From the NCBI RefSeq assembly GCF_014282275.1, contig NZ_VFIA01000023.1, positions 35,959 through 99,958 of the forward strand: a stretch of 64,000 bases of DNA, written 5' to 3'. The stretch's first letter is position 1. Every line of letters begins with the position of its first letter. Made by a program: the position numbers and the translations under genes. The notes under the pieces are model-generated. The model worked only from the letters and a program-made list of their open reading frames with translations. It did no database searches and was not told the origin of the DNA. Shown piece by piece: positions 35,001-43,498 of this stretch. The stretch is from Spirosoma utsteinense (GTDB lineage: Bacteria > Bacteroidota > Bacteroidia > Cytophagales > Spirosomataceae).

Positions 35001-36320
35001 TTACTTCATCATCTTGTTCAGCTTGCCGGATGCCTGCATGGTGTTCATCTTCTTCATCATTTTTCGCATTTCGTCGAACTGCTTCAGCAGGTTATTCACC
35101 TGGGTAAGGTCGGTGCCGCTACCGGCGGCAATGCGTTTCTTGCGGCTACCGTCGATCATGTCGGGGCGGGCGCGTTCCTTGGGTGTCATCGAACTGATGA
35201 TGGCTTCGATGGGCTTGAACGAATCATTGTCGATATCGAGGTCTTTCACCATCTTACCCATACCCGGAATCATACCGAGCAGGTCCTTGACGTTACCCAT
35301 CTTCTTGATCTGCTGGAGCTGGCTCAGGAAGTCGTCGAAGTCGAACTGGTTCTTGCGCATCTTGGCGTTGATGCGTTTCGCTTCATCTTCGTCAAAGGCT
35401 TGCTGCGCCCGTTCTACCAGCGAAATAACGTCGCCCATACCCAAAATCCGGCTGGCCATCCGGTCGGGGTAGAACACGTCGAGGGCTTCCATTTTCTCGC
35501 CCGTACTGATGAACTTGATGGGTTTGCTGACAATGCTTTTGATCGACAGGGCCGCTCCACCCCGTGCATCGCCGTCGAGCTTGGTCAATACCACGCCGTC
35601 GAAGTTAAGCCGGTCGTTGAAGGTCTTGGCCGTATTGACTGCATCCTGGCCCGTCATGGAGTCGACAACGAACAACGTTTCGGTGGGGGAGATAGCCCGT
35701 TTAACGGCTTCGATCTCTTTCATCATCGCTTCATCGACGGCCAGACGTCCGGCCGTGTCGACAATAACGACTTTCTTCCCTGTTTTGCGGGCATGGCTGA
35801 TGCCGTTCAGCGCAATACTGACGGCGTCCTTATTATCCGGTTCTGCGTAGACTTCAACGCCCACCTGTTCGCCCAGCACCTTGAGCTGGTCGATAGCGGC
35901 CGGGCGGTAAATGTCATCGGCAACGAGCAACACGCTGCGGCCCTGCTTTTTCAGATAAGCGGCCAGCTTACCCGAGAACGTCGTTTTCCCCGACCCCTGC
36001 AAACCAGCGATCAGAATAACGGCCGGGTCGCCTTTGATGTTAATCCCTTCGGCTTCGCCACCCATCAGTTCGGTCAGCTCTTCCTGCACGATCTTGACGA
36101 ACAACTGCCCGGGTTCTACCGAGATCAGGACTTTGCGGTCGAGGGCTTTATCACGAATCCGGTCGGTGATGTCTTTGGCGACCTTATAGTTTACGTCGGC
36201 ATCGGTAAGGGCGCGACGCACTTCCTTGATGGTCGTGGCAACGTTAATTTCAGTAATGCGGCCCTGCCCTTTGAGGGTTTTGATGGCCTTATTGAGTTTA
36301 TCCTGGAGTGTGTCGAACAT
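35001..36320 (-). CDS. ffh: Signal recognition particle protein Ffh (SRP54)
   Basis: 439 residues. N domain (about 1-90), G domain with P-loop LQGSGKTTFSGKLA, DDIYRPAAIDQL, VDTAGRLAVDE and TKLDGDARGGAALS, then a methionine-rich M domain (LLGMIPGMGKMVKDLD, GSRKKRIAAGSGT, MRKMMKKMNTMQASGK). It binds 4.5S RNA and signal peptides to target membrane proteins with FtsY. It is single-gene, with its own terminator. Confidence 0.97.
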   Translation of the reverse strand: MFDTLQDKLNKAIKTLKGQGRITEINVATTIKEVRRALTDADVNYKVAKDITDRIRDKALDRKVLISVEPGQLFVKIVQEELTELMGGEAEGINIKGDPAVILIAGLQGSGKTTFSGKLAAYLKKQGRSVLLVADDIYRPAAIDQLKVLGEQVGVEVYAEPDNKDAVSIALNGISHARKTGKKVVIVDTAGRLAVDEAMMKEIEAVKRAISPTETLFVVDSMTGQDAVNTAKTFNDRLNFDGVVLTKLDGDARGGAALSIKSIVSKPIKFISTGEKMEALDVFYPDRMASRILGMGDVISLVERAQQAFDEDEAKRINAKMRKNQFDFDDFLSQLQQIKKMGNVKDLLGMIPGMGKMVKDLDIDNDSFKPIEAIISSMTPKERARPDMIDGSRKKRIAAGSGTDLTQVNNLLKQFDEMRKMMKKMNTMQASGKLNKMMK

Positions 36321-36506
36321 AGTCTATGGCAAACGATGCCGTAAAGATAACAGTTTCCGGCGGGCATACGCAGACCTGTCGGCAAGCAGTGAGATAGGGT
36401 CCCTACCACCTATCGAAAATATGGTATTGTTTATGTGATACCCAACGTAAGACAATTATTTCATCTTTTTACGCGTACTTCATAAAGTAATTGTATTAAT
36501 CTACGT

Positions 36507-36514
36507 TATATTTG
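36507..36514 (+). promoter_or_regulatory. -7 promoter element for the small basic secreted protein
   Basis: TATATTTG is a full match to TAnnTTTG, 68 bp upstream of the ATG at 36583. The surrounding sequence is A+T-rich. No clear -33 TTTG at the expected distance. Confidence 0.45.
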
Positions 36515-36582
36515 GGCTAATCGATTTGTGCTCGCACAGGTCTGTTTGGAAACGATTGTACTACTTTCTATAACACTGTCCT

Positions 36583-36915
36583 ATGAGAACTGAGATGAGG
36601 GAGCGCGGGCTAGGGTGGCTACTACTAGGTGCATGCATCGTGTGTGTGTCGCTCAATTCGGCCAAGGCGGCTGGGCCGGACCAGAGTATGCCAAGAGAGA
36701 AGACCAGTACCGATTCGCCAACAAAATCCGAAACCAACAAACGCGCTAAATCGACTGTTCTCGTTCGGAACACGAGCAATAAGACAGGTACTACGGCCTC
36801 GACGGCTGCGGTAAAAACGGAGGCTCCAGCCGAAAAAAAGACCATTAGCCGGTGCTGGAAACGACTCATGGGCATGGCCCGCGAAATACGACACGCGCAT
36901 ACGAAGAATAAATAA
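36583..36915 (+). CDS. Small basic exported protein, function unknown
   Basis: 110 residues. A signal peptide (WLLLGACIVCVSLNSAKA, cleavage near residue 29) is followed by a low-complexity S/T/K-rich middle and a basic C-terminal helix CWKRLMGMAREIRHAH. No family recognised. A -7 element upstream and a strong terminator downstream make it a self-contained transcription unit, which supports a real gene. Confidence 0.6.
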   Translation: MRTEMRERGLGWLLLGACIVCVSLNSAKAAGPDQSMPREKTSTDSPTKSETNKRAKSTVLVRNTSNKTGTTASTAAVKTEAPAEKKTISRCWKRLMGMAREIRHAHTKNK

Positions 36916-36934
36916 CGACTACTTTACTTACGCC

Positions 36935-36982
36935 AAAGCCAGTGCCCAACGGTCGATCCAGACTGTTGGGCACTGGCTTTTT
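36935..36982 (+). terminator. Rho-independent terminator
   Basis: Exact 16-nt arms AAAGCCAGTGCCCAAC (36935-36950) and its complement (36965-36980), with a 14-nt loop and five T at the end (36978-36982). It ends the small basic protein gene. Confidence 0.88.
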
Positions 36983-37053
36983 CAGGCCCCACCCACAACG
37001 GAAAGCTTAACATAGGGGAGCCATCGTTAACGGTCCCTTAATATGATCGCCCG

Positions 37054-37061
37054 TACTTTTG
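37054..37061 (+). promoter_or_regulatory. -7 promoter element for the SusC gene
   Basis: TACTTTTG, a full match to TAnnTTTG, 100 bp upstream of the susC-like ATG. The same octamer occurs upstream of the isocitrate dehydrogenase gene. Confidence 0.45.
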
Positions 37062-37161
37062 TGCCGCCAAAATCGAGTAACTGCTGCTAATAAGTTGAGC
37101 TGTCCTATAGATCAACATTTAATCTACTTTTCTTTCAATTTTCCTCAAACTTTCTACTTCT

Positions 37162-40100
37162 ATGACGAGACACGTATACCGGAACAGGTGGCTGTTCCGT
37201 GCCGCAACGCCTGTGGCCGTGCAGTTAGCGCTTGTCGTTATGGCCCCCCATTTGGTGGGAGCCGCTGACAGTTGGGCTTTCAGAAACAGGGTGCACCTTA
37301 CCCTGACAGCTCATGAACATAACTGGCGGGCCGATCAACCCGTGACGGGGACCATCAGCGATGATAAAGGCGAAGTACTGCCGGGCGTAAGCGTCGTCGT
37401 AAAAGGCACGCAGCGCGGTACCACGACCGATGCCAACGGGCAGTACACTATTACCGTCCCCGATGCGTCAGCCACGCTGATTTTCTCCTTTGTCGGTTAT
37501 CTGCCGCAGGAAGTTGTCGTAGGCAACCAAAGCACGCTGAGCGTTACGCTGAAACCCGACTCAAAATCGCTGGAAGAGGTGGTCGTGGTTGGCTACGGTA
37601 CGCAAAAGAAAGTGAACCTGACCGGGGCCGTCGACCAGGTGACGAGCGAGGTGCTCGACAACCGGTCGCTGCCCAACCTGAGCCAGGGCTTGCAGGGTAC
37701 CATTCCTAACCTTAACCTGACCATGGGCGATGGTAAGCCTACGCAGTCGCCGTCCTACAACATTCGGGGCACAACGTCTATTGGGCAGGGTGGCAGCGCA
37801 CTGGTGCTGATCGACGGGGTCGAAGGCGATCCGAGCCGACTCAATCCAAACGACGTCGCCACAGTATCGGTCCTGAAAGATGCGGCCTCGGCGGCTATCT
37901 ACGGAGCGAGGGGTGCGTTCGGGGTGGTGCTGATCACGACAAAAAGCCCAACCAAAGATCGGACCAGCTTCACCTACTCGGTTAACCATTCTATCAAAAG
38001 CCCGACGACGGTGCCGAAGTACGTAACGAATGGCTACGAGTTTGCGAGGATGTTCAACGAAGGCTGGTCGGCCTGGAACGACTACGCACAAACGCCCCAG
38101 AACATCAACAAGACGGTGCGGTTCTCGCCCGCTTACCTGACCGAACTGGAGCGACGGAATAACGACCCATCGCTGCCCAAAACAACGGTCGATCCAGCAA
38201 CGGGCGAGTATGTCTATTACGAGAATACCGACTGGTATAGTGAACTCTACAAAAAGAGCACTAGCGCCACCGAGCATAATCTGTCGTTCTCGGGTAGCAG
38301 TGGCAAAGCCGATTTTTACGTAACCGGCCGTTACTACGCGCAGGATGGTATCTTCAAGTACAATTCCGATGACTACAAAATCCTGAGTCTGCGGGCCAAG
38401 GGCTCTATCCAGATTTACCCGTGGCTGAAGATTGGCAACAACGCCGATTTCTCGTCCATGAAATACCACAACCCACTGAACGTAGGCGAAGGAGGCAGTA
38501 TCTGGCGGAACATCTCGGACGAAGGGCATACCGTTGCGCCGATGTTCAACCCCGATGGTACGCTGACCTACTCGGCGGCCTATACGGTCGGTGATTTCTG
38601 GTACGGTAAGAACGGTATCGACATGGACCGGCGGGTGTTCCGGAACACGGCCGATTTCTCAACGAAGTTCGTCAACAACACCTTTCGGGTGAATGGAAAC
38701 TTCACGTTCCAGACCACCGACAATAACGAATTTCGCACCCGCGTACCGGTGCCCTACAGCCGCAAACCGGGCGTCATTGAATACGTTGGTACCAATTACA
38801 ACGACCTCCAGAATCTCTACCGCGAGACGTTCTATACGGCCACGAACCTGTATGCCGAATACGAACCCCAGCTTGGTGTTAATCATTACGTAAAAGCACT
38901 GGCCGGGTACAACTATGAGCAGTCGTCGTTCAAACGGCTGGAACTGGTTCGCAACGGACTCATTTATCCCGACGCAACAGACATCAACCTGGCCCTGGGG
39001 CAGTCGATCAACACCAGTGGCGGCTCGGAGAAATGGGCAATCCTCGGCGGTTTCTACCGCCTGAACTATTCCTTCAAAGACCGCTACCTGCTCGAACTGA
39101 ATGGCCGCTACGACGGCTCGTCGAAGTTCCCGACCAGCCAGCGCTACGCCTTCTTCCCGTCGGTGTCGGCGGGTTGGCGCCTGTCTAACGAGTCGTTCTG
39201 GAACGTATCGCCCAAAGCCATCACCGATCTGAAAATCAGGGCTTCGTACGGGTCGCTGGGTAACGGCAGCATCGCTTCCTACGCTTTTCAGGAGCAGTTC
39301 GCCATTTCGCAGTCTGGCCGGGTGCTGAACGGGGTCAGGCCGCAGAAGACCGGTCAGCCAACGGTTATCCCCGAGGGGCTGACCTGGGAAACGTCGACCA
39401 CGGCTGATATTGGCCTGGACCTGGGTATGCTCAACAACCGCCTGACGTTTACTGGCGACGCCTACATCCGGAAAACGACCGGCATGTTCACCACCGGGAT
39501 GACCTTACCGGCCGTGTTTGGAACCGACGTGCCGAAAGGTAACTACGCCGACCTGACGACGCGGGGTTGGGAAGCTGTGCTGACGTGGCGCGACAAGCGG
39601 CAGGTGGCCAGCAAACCGTTCAATTACGAAGTGCGCCTGACCATGTCCGACTATCAGGCCACGATCGACAAGTTCAACAACCCCAACCAGCGCCTGACGG
39701 ATTATTACGCCGGGCAGAAAGTGGGCGAGATCTGGGGCTTCGAAACGGCGGGGTACTTCACGTCGCTCGATGATATTGCCAATTCGCCGAAGCAGAACCT
39801 GTACAAAGCGTCGAACACGGGGCAATTGCTGCCGGGCGATATCAAGTTCCGAGACCTCAACGGCGATGGCGTTATCAACAACGGCGACAATACCGTTGGC
39901 AACCCCGGCGACCGGCGGGTTATTGGCAACTCGACCCCCCGTTACACTTACGGCATCATGCTGGGGGCCGACTGGAACAACTTCTTTATCTCGACTTTCT
40001 TCCAGGGCGTTGCCAAACAGGATTGGTGGCCGGGTTCGGAAGCGGGTATTTTCTGGGGTCAGTACAACCGCCCGTACGGCAAGCTGCCGGAGTGGCAACT

Positions 40101-40479
40101 GGGTAACATCTGGTCGGAAGAAAACCCCAACGCCTACCTGCCCCGCTACCGTGGCTACGTAGCGCAGAACGGGGCCGGTGAGCTGGCGCAGGCCCAGACC
40201 AAATACCTCCAGAACGCGGCTTACCTCCGGATGAAGAACATTCAGGTGGGGTATAACCTGCCCCGGACGCTGATCCAGAAAATAGGGATGAGTACTGCCC
40301 GTGTGTTTGTATCAGGCGAGAACCTGCTGACCTGGTCACCGCTCTACAAAATCACCCGCGATCTGGATATCGAGAATATTGGCCGGTCTGATCAGGTGAT
40401 AACAGACGGCAACAGTGGCAATGGCAACAACTACCCGATTCTGAAAAGCTTCACGATGGGCTTGTCGGCCACTTTCTAA
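37162..40479 (+). CDS. SusC/RagA-family TonB-linked outer-membrane transporter
   Basis: 1105 residues. A signal peptide ends near residue 36 (VVMAPHLVGAADS). A carboxypeptidase-D regulatory-like domain follows (VTGTISDDKGEVLPGVSVVV, TDANGQYTITV, FVGYLPQEVVV), then the TonB-box motif SLEEVVVVGYGTQKK, the plug (NIRGTTSIGQGGSALVLIDG, LKDAASAAIYGARGAFGVVL) and a large beta-barrel ending in an aromatic residue (GLSATF). It imports oligomeric nutrients with the SusD lipoprotein encoded 7 bp downstream. The substrate is not evident. No sigma/anti-sigma pair or glycoside hydrolase adjoins it. Confidence 0.95.
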   Translation: MTRHVYRNRWLFRAATPVAVQLALVVMAPHLVGAADSWAFRNRVHLTLTAHEHNWRADQPVTGTISDDKGEVLPGVSVVVKGTQRGTTTDANGQYTITVPDASATLIFSFVGYLPQEVVVGNQSTLSVTLKPDSKSLEEVVVVGYGTQKKVNLTGAVDQVTSEVLDNRSLPNLSQGLQGTIPNLNLTMGDGKPTQSPSYNIRGTTSIGQGGSALVLIDGVEGDPSRLNPNDVATVSVLKDAASAAIYGARGAFGVVLITTKSPTKDRTSFTYSVNHSIKSPTTVPKYVTNGYEFARMFNEGWSAWNDYAQTPQNINKTVRFSPAYLTELERRNNDPSLPKTTVDPATGEYVYYENTDWYSELYKKSTSATEHNLSFSGSSGKADFYVTGRYYAQDGIFKYNSDDYKILSLRAKGSIQIYPWLKIGNNADFSSMKYHNPLNVGEGGSIWRNISDEGHTVAPMFNPDGTLTYSAAYTVGDFWYGKNGIDMDRRVFRNTADFSTKFVNNTFRVNGNFTFQTTDNNEFRTRVPVPYSRKPGVIEYVGTNYNDLQNLYRETFYTATNLYAEYEPQLGVNHYVKALAGYNYEQSSFKRLELVRNGLIYPDATDINLALGQSINTSGGSEKWAILGGFYRLNYSFKDRYLLELNGRYDGSSKFPTSQRYAFFPSVSAGWRLSNESFWNVSPKAITDLKIRASYGSLGNGSIASYAFQEQFAISQSGRVLNGVRPQKTGQPTVIPEGLTWETSTTADIGLDLGMLNNRLTFTGDAYIRKTTGMFTTGMTLPAVFGTDVPKGNYADLTTRGWEAVLTWRDKRQVASKPFNYEVRLTMSDYQATIDKFNNPNQRLTDYYAGQKVGEIWGFETAGYFTSLDDIANSPKQNLYKASNTGQLLPGDIKFRDLNGDGVINNGDNTVGNPGDRRVIGNSTPRYTYGIMLGADWNNFFISTFFQGVAKQDWWPGSEAGIFWGQYNRPYGKLPEWQLGNIWSEENPNAYLPRYRGYVAQNGAGELAQAQTKYLQNAAYLRMKNIQVGYNLPRTLIQKIGMSTARVFVSGENLLTWSPLYKITRDLDIENIGRSDQVITDGNSGNGNNYPILKSFTMGLSATF

Positions 40480-40486
40480 CCCATAA

Positions 40487-42286
40487 ATGCGAACGATTAT
40501 GAACAAAAGATATAGCTTACTCTTCCTGCTGGGCCTCTTTCTGGCCGGATGCAGCGAACTGGAGCAGGTACCCGAATCGACCGCTACCCGAGATGCCGTA
40601 TTCGGCAGTGTCGGTGGTCTGGATCTGTACGTCAATTCCTTTTACGAGGGGACCAACACGGGTGTTTTGCCCACTGGGAACGACATCATCCGAAGCGATG
40701 AAATGGCCGATTTTGCGGCCCGGACGCAGGTGCCGGACTTTTTGCGCGATGGTGCCTATGGCCCGCGTCAAAGTACGGGCTGGGATTGGCGGCCGCTGCG
40801 GAATATCAACTTTTTCATTGCCAACTGCACCGACCCCGCTATTCCGCTCGACACGCGAAAGCATTATATCGGATTGGCCCGTTTTTTCAGAGCCTGGTTT
40901 TACTTCGATAAAGTGAAGCGTTTTGGCGACGTTCCCTGGATTGGACAGGCGGTTGGTATCGATGATCCGGCCCTGTACAATGGCCGCGACCCGCGCGCGG
41001 TCGTGATGGACTCGGTGCTGGCCGACCTGGATTTTGCCACCCAGAACATCAAAACTACGACCGATAACTCCCGTAGCCTGATCACGAAAAGTGTGGCCTA
41101 TGGCTTCAAGTCGCGGGTGTGTCTGTTCGAAGGAACCTTCCGGAAATACCGCACCAGCTATAACCTCGGCAGTACGGCTAGCAAGTGGCTGACCGAAGCC
41201 GTCAACGCGGCCGACATGGTGATCAAAGAGGGCGGATTCAGTCTGAACGAAACGGGAGGCAATGACCGGTCGTACCGGCAGCTGTTCATCAATACCACTC
41301 CGGTAACCAACGAGATCATGCTCTCGGCCGTTGCCGACCCTACGCTCAGCGTCTATAACGATGCCAACTGGTGGTGGACCAGCGCGACCTACGGAGCACG
41401 GGTGAGCCTGATCCGGACGTTCGTCAACACCTACCTGAACATCGACGGGACGCCTTTCACCGATAAGCCGGGTTACCAGACGCTGACGTTTATGGACGAG
41501 GTGAAAGGCCGCGACAAGCGCCTGCAACAGACGATCCGGATGGGGAACTACACCCGCACGAATGCAGGTGCCGTAGAAGCCGCTCCGCCCATTTTCTCCT
41601 ACACCTATACGGGGTACATGCCCATCAAGTGGTCGCTGGACGATACGTATTACGATGGCGGCACCCGGAATATCAATTCGATTTCCCTGATGCGGTATGC
41701 CGAGATTCTCTTGAACTACGCCGAAGCCAAAACGGAACTTGGTACGCTTACCAACGACGACTGGGCCAAAACGGTGGGTGCGCTGCGTAAACGGGCGGGT
41801 ATCACGGCGGGCCTGACCACAAAACCCACGGTGGCCGATGCCTATCTGAAAGCCAATTACTTTCCGAACATTTCGGACCCGACGCTGCTGGAAGTCCGGC
41901 GGGAGCGGGGGATCGAGCTGGTGCTGGAAGGGTTCCGGTTCTCGGATATCATCCGCTGGAACCGGGGCCAGTTGATGGAGCAGACCTGGAACGGCTTCTA
42001 CGTACCCGCCCTGGATAAACCACTCGATTTAAACGAAGATGGCAAGAACGACGTCGTGTTTTACAAAGTGAAACCAGCTACCCAACTGGCGGGCGTCACC
42101 TACATCAACGTGGCCGAAACGGTTAACGGAACGCCCAACCCACAGCGGCTCAAGAACGACACCTCCGGCGAGTTGATCTGGTTGAATAACATTACCCGGA
42201 AGTGGGATGACAAGTTCTATCTCTACCCCATCCCGGAGAACGACCGGCTCGTGAACCCTAAAATTGGGCAGAACCCCGGCTGGTAG
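40487..42286 (+). CDS. SusD/RagB-family nutrient-binding outer-membrane lipoprotein
   Basis: 599 residues from the ATG at 40487; an ATG at 40499 is an alternative. Lipoprotein signal LLGLFLAGCSELEQVP, then a SusD-like TPR-rich domain (HYIGLARFFRAWFYFDKVKRF) and the C-terminal RagB signature (LMRYAEILLNYAEAKTELG, VRRERGIELVLEGFRFSDIIRW). It captures ligands on the cell surface and docks on SusC. The two genes form a tight operon. Confidence 0.94.
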   Translation: MRTIMNKRYSLLFLLGLFLAGCSELEQVPESTATRDAVFGSVGGLDLYVNSFYEGTNTGVLPTGNDIIRSDEMADFAARTQVPDFLRDGAYGPRQSTGWDWRPLRNINFFIANCTDPAIPLDTRKHYIGLARFFRAWFYFDKVKRFGDVPWIGQAVGIDDPALYNGRDPRAVVMDSVLADLDFATQNIKTTTDNSRSLITKSVAYGFKSRVCLFEGTFRKYRTSYNLGSTASKWLTEAVNAADMVIKEGGFSLNETGGNDRSYRQLFINTTPVTNEIMLSAVADPTLSVYNDANWWWTSATYGARVSLIRTFVNTYLNIDGTPFTDKPGYQTLTFMDEVKGRDKRLQQTIRMGNYTRTNAGAVEAAPPIFSYTYTGYMPIKWSLDDTYYDGGTRNINSISLMRYAEILLNYAEAKTELGTLTNDDWAKTVGALRKRAGITAGLTTKPTVADAYLKANYFPNISDPTLLEVRRERGIELVLEGFRFSDIIRWNRGQLMEQTWNGFYVPALDKPLDLNEDGKNDVVFYKVKPATQLAGVTYINVAETVNGTPNPQRLKNDTSGELIWLNNITRKWDDKFYLYPIPENDRLVNPKIGQNPGW

Positions 42287-42385
42287 AAATTGACAGGCTT
42301 GTGGTTTGTTGGTTGGGCGTTGTGGTTCAAAGCCGGATGCGCCCGCCGACAAACCACGAACTAGAACCGTTTAAACTCAACACAA

Positions 42386-43228
42386 ATGCGCGTACTGATT
42401 TTTTTCTTGCTAAGTAGTCTATTGATTTCTGAAGCTTCGTTTGCTCAAAAAGATACCCCCATCATCGTTGCCAGTTATAACCTCCGTTACGACAACAAAG
42501 GCGATGGAATCAATGCCTGGCCCAACCGGAAAGAGCAGGTAAAAGCGTTGATCCGTTTCCATGAGTTCGATCTGTTCGGTACGCAGGAAGCCCTGCGCAA
42601 CCAGCTGAACGACGTTGCCGAACTGAAGGGTTTTGCCTTCATCGGTGCTGGTCGCGACGATGGGAAGGAAGCCGGTGAGCACTCGGCTATTTTCTACAAA
42701 AAAGACCGGTTCAAGGTCCTGCAATCCGGCAATTTCTGGCTGAGCGAAACCCCCGACAAACCCGGTAAAGGCTGGGACGCTACCTGCTGCAACCGCATCT
42801 GTTCGTGGGCTAAGTTCAACGATCAGACAACGAAGAAAGAGTTCTACTTTTTCAGCGTTCACTTCGACCACCAGGGTGTTGAAGCGCGCCGGGAGTCGGG
42901 CAAGCTGATGGTGAAAAAGATCAAAGAGATTGCCGGGAATACGCCGGTCTTACTGGCTGGCGATTTTAACTCGACGCCCGAAACGGAGCAGATCAAAACC
43001 ATTGGAACGTTGCTCAATGATTCGCGCAGCGTATCGGCCAGCGCGCCCTACGGGCCGGAGGGAACCTTCAACAGCTTCAAATTCGATGCGCCCATGGACA
43101 AACGTATCGACTACATTTTTGTCAGCAAGCAGTTCGACGTCCTCAAGTACGGTGTCCTGACCGACGCCTTCGAACAGCGCTACCCATCCGACCACCAACC
43201 GGTGATGATCAGCGTAGTGCAGAAGTAA
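42386..43228 (+). CDS. Secreted endonuclease/exonuclease/phosphatase-family hydrolase
   Basis: 280 residues with a signal peptide (MRVLIFFLLSSLLISEASFA). The family motifs are all visible: ASYNLRYDN, DLFGTQEAL (metal-binding Glu), FSVHFDHQG, LLAGDFNSTPE, RIDYIFVS and the C-terminal SDHQPV with catalytic Asp-His. Members cleave phosphodiesters or phosphomonoesters, including nucleic acids, sphingomyelin and inositol phosphates. It follows SusD by 99 bp on the same strand, so it may act on the same substrate. Confidence 0.9.
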   Translation: MRVLIFFLLSSLLISEASFAQKDTPIIVASYNLRYDNKGDGINAWPNRKEQVKALIRFHEFDLFGTQEALRNQLNDVAELKGFAFIGAGRDDGKEAGEHSAIFYKKDRFKVLQSGNFWLSETPDKPGKGWDATCCNRICSWAKFNDQTTKKEFYFFSVHFDHQGVEARRESGKLMVKKIKEIAGNTPVLLAGDFNSTPETEQIKTIGTLLNDSRSVSASAPYGPEGTFNSFKFDAPMDKRIDYIFVSKQFDVLKYGVLTDAFEQRYPSDHQPVMISVVQK

Positions 43229-43244
43229 TAGTGCATTGGAATCA

Positions 43245-43257
43245 ACCCCGTCGGGGT
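43245..43257. repeat. Short REP-like palindrome
   Basis: ACCCCG-T-CGGGGT, a perfect 6-bp stem around one base, first of three palindromic elements packed in the 270-bp gap between converging genes. Confidence 0.6.
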
Positions 43258-43296
43258 GGCCTGTCAATAGCTAAGAACCCTTCCTGTGAAATAACG

Positions 43297-43345
43297 CAAG
43301 CGCCGTAGGGGCGACCTAACTCCCAGATCGCACCTACGGCGCTTG
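43297..43345. repeat. REP-like inverted repeat
   Basis: Exact 13-nt arms CAAGCGCCGTAGG (43297-43309) and its complement (43333-43345), loop of 23 nt. The loop contains a GCGACC/GATCGC-like partial pairing. Confidence 0.7.
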
Positions 43346-43364
43346 ACATTGACGTCTTTTTTTT

Positions 43365-43465
43365 GTCTTTTTTTGTCATCCCGACGCCAGGAGGGATCTT
43401 CGGTAAGTTGGAGCACTTCGTCTTGTCCGAAGATCCCTCCTAGCGTCGGGATGACAAAAAAAGAC
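43365..43465. repeat. Long inverted repeat with T- and A-run ends
   Basis: 39-nt arms at 43365-43403 and 43427-43465 with one mismatch (C at 43388 against T at 43441) and a 23-nt loop. The ends read GTCTTTTTTT and AAAAAAAGAC, so either strand could terminate. The core GTCATCCCGACGCC and GGAGGGATCTTCGG looks like a widespread intergenic repeat, which is my recollection and not tested here. Confidence 0.8.
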
Positions 43466-43498
43466 AAAAAAGTCATGATGACTATCCTATCATAAAAC

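Noticed and set aside
34950..36344. A 464-residue plus-strand frame rich in histidine and valine
   Set aside because: It lies exactly opposite ffh and has no recognisable domain; an antisense shadow.
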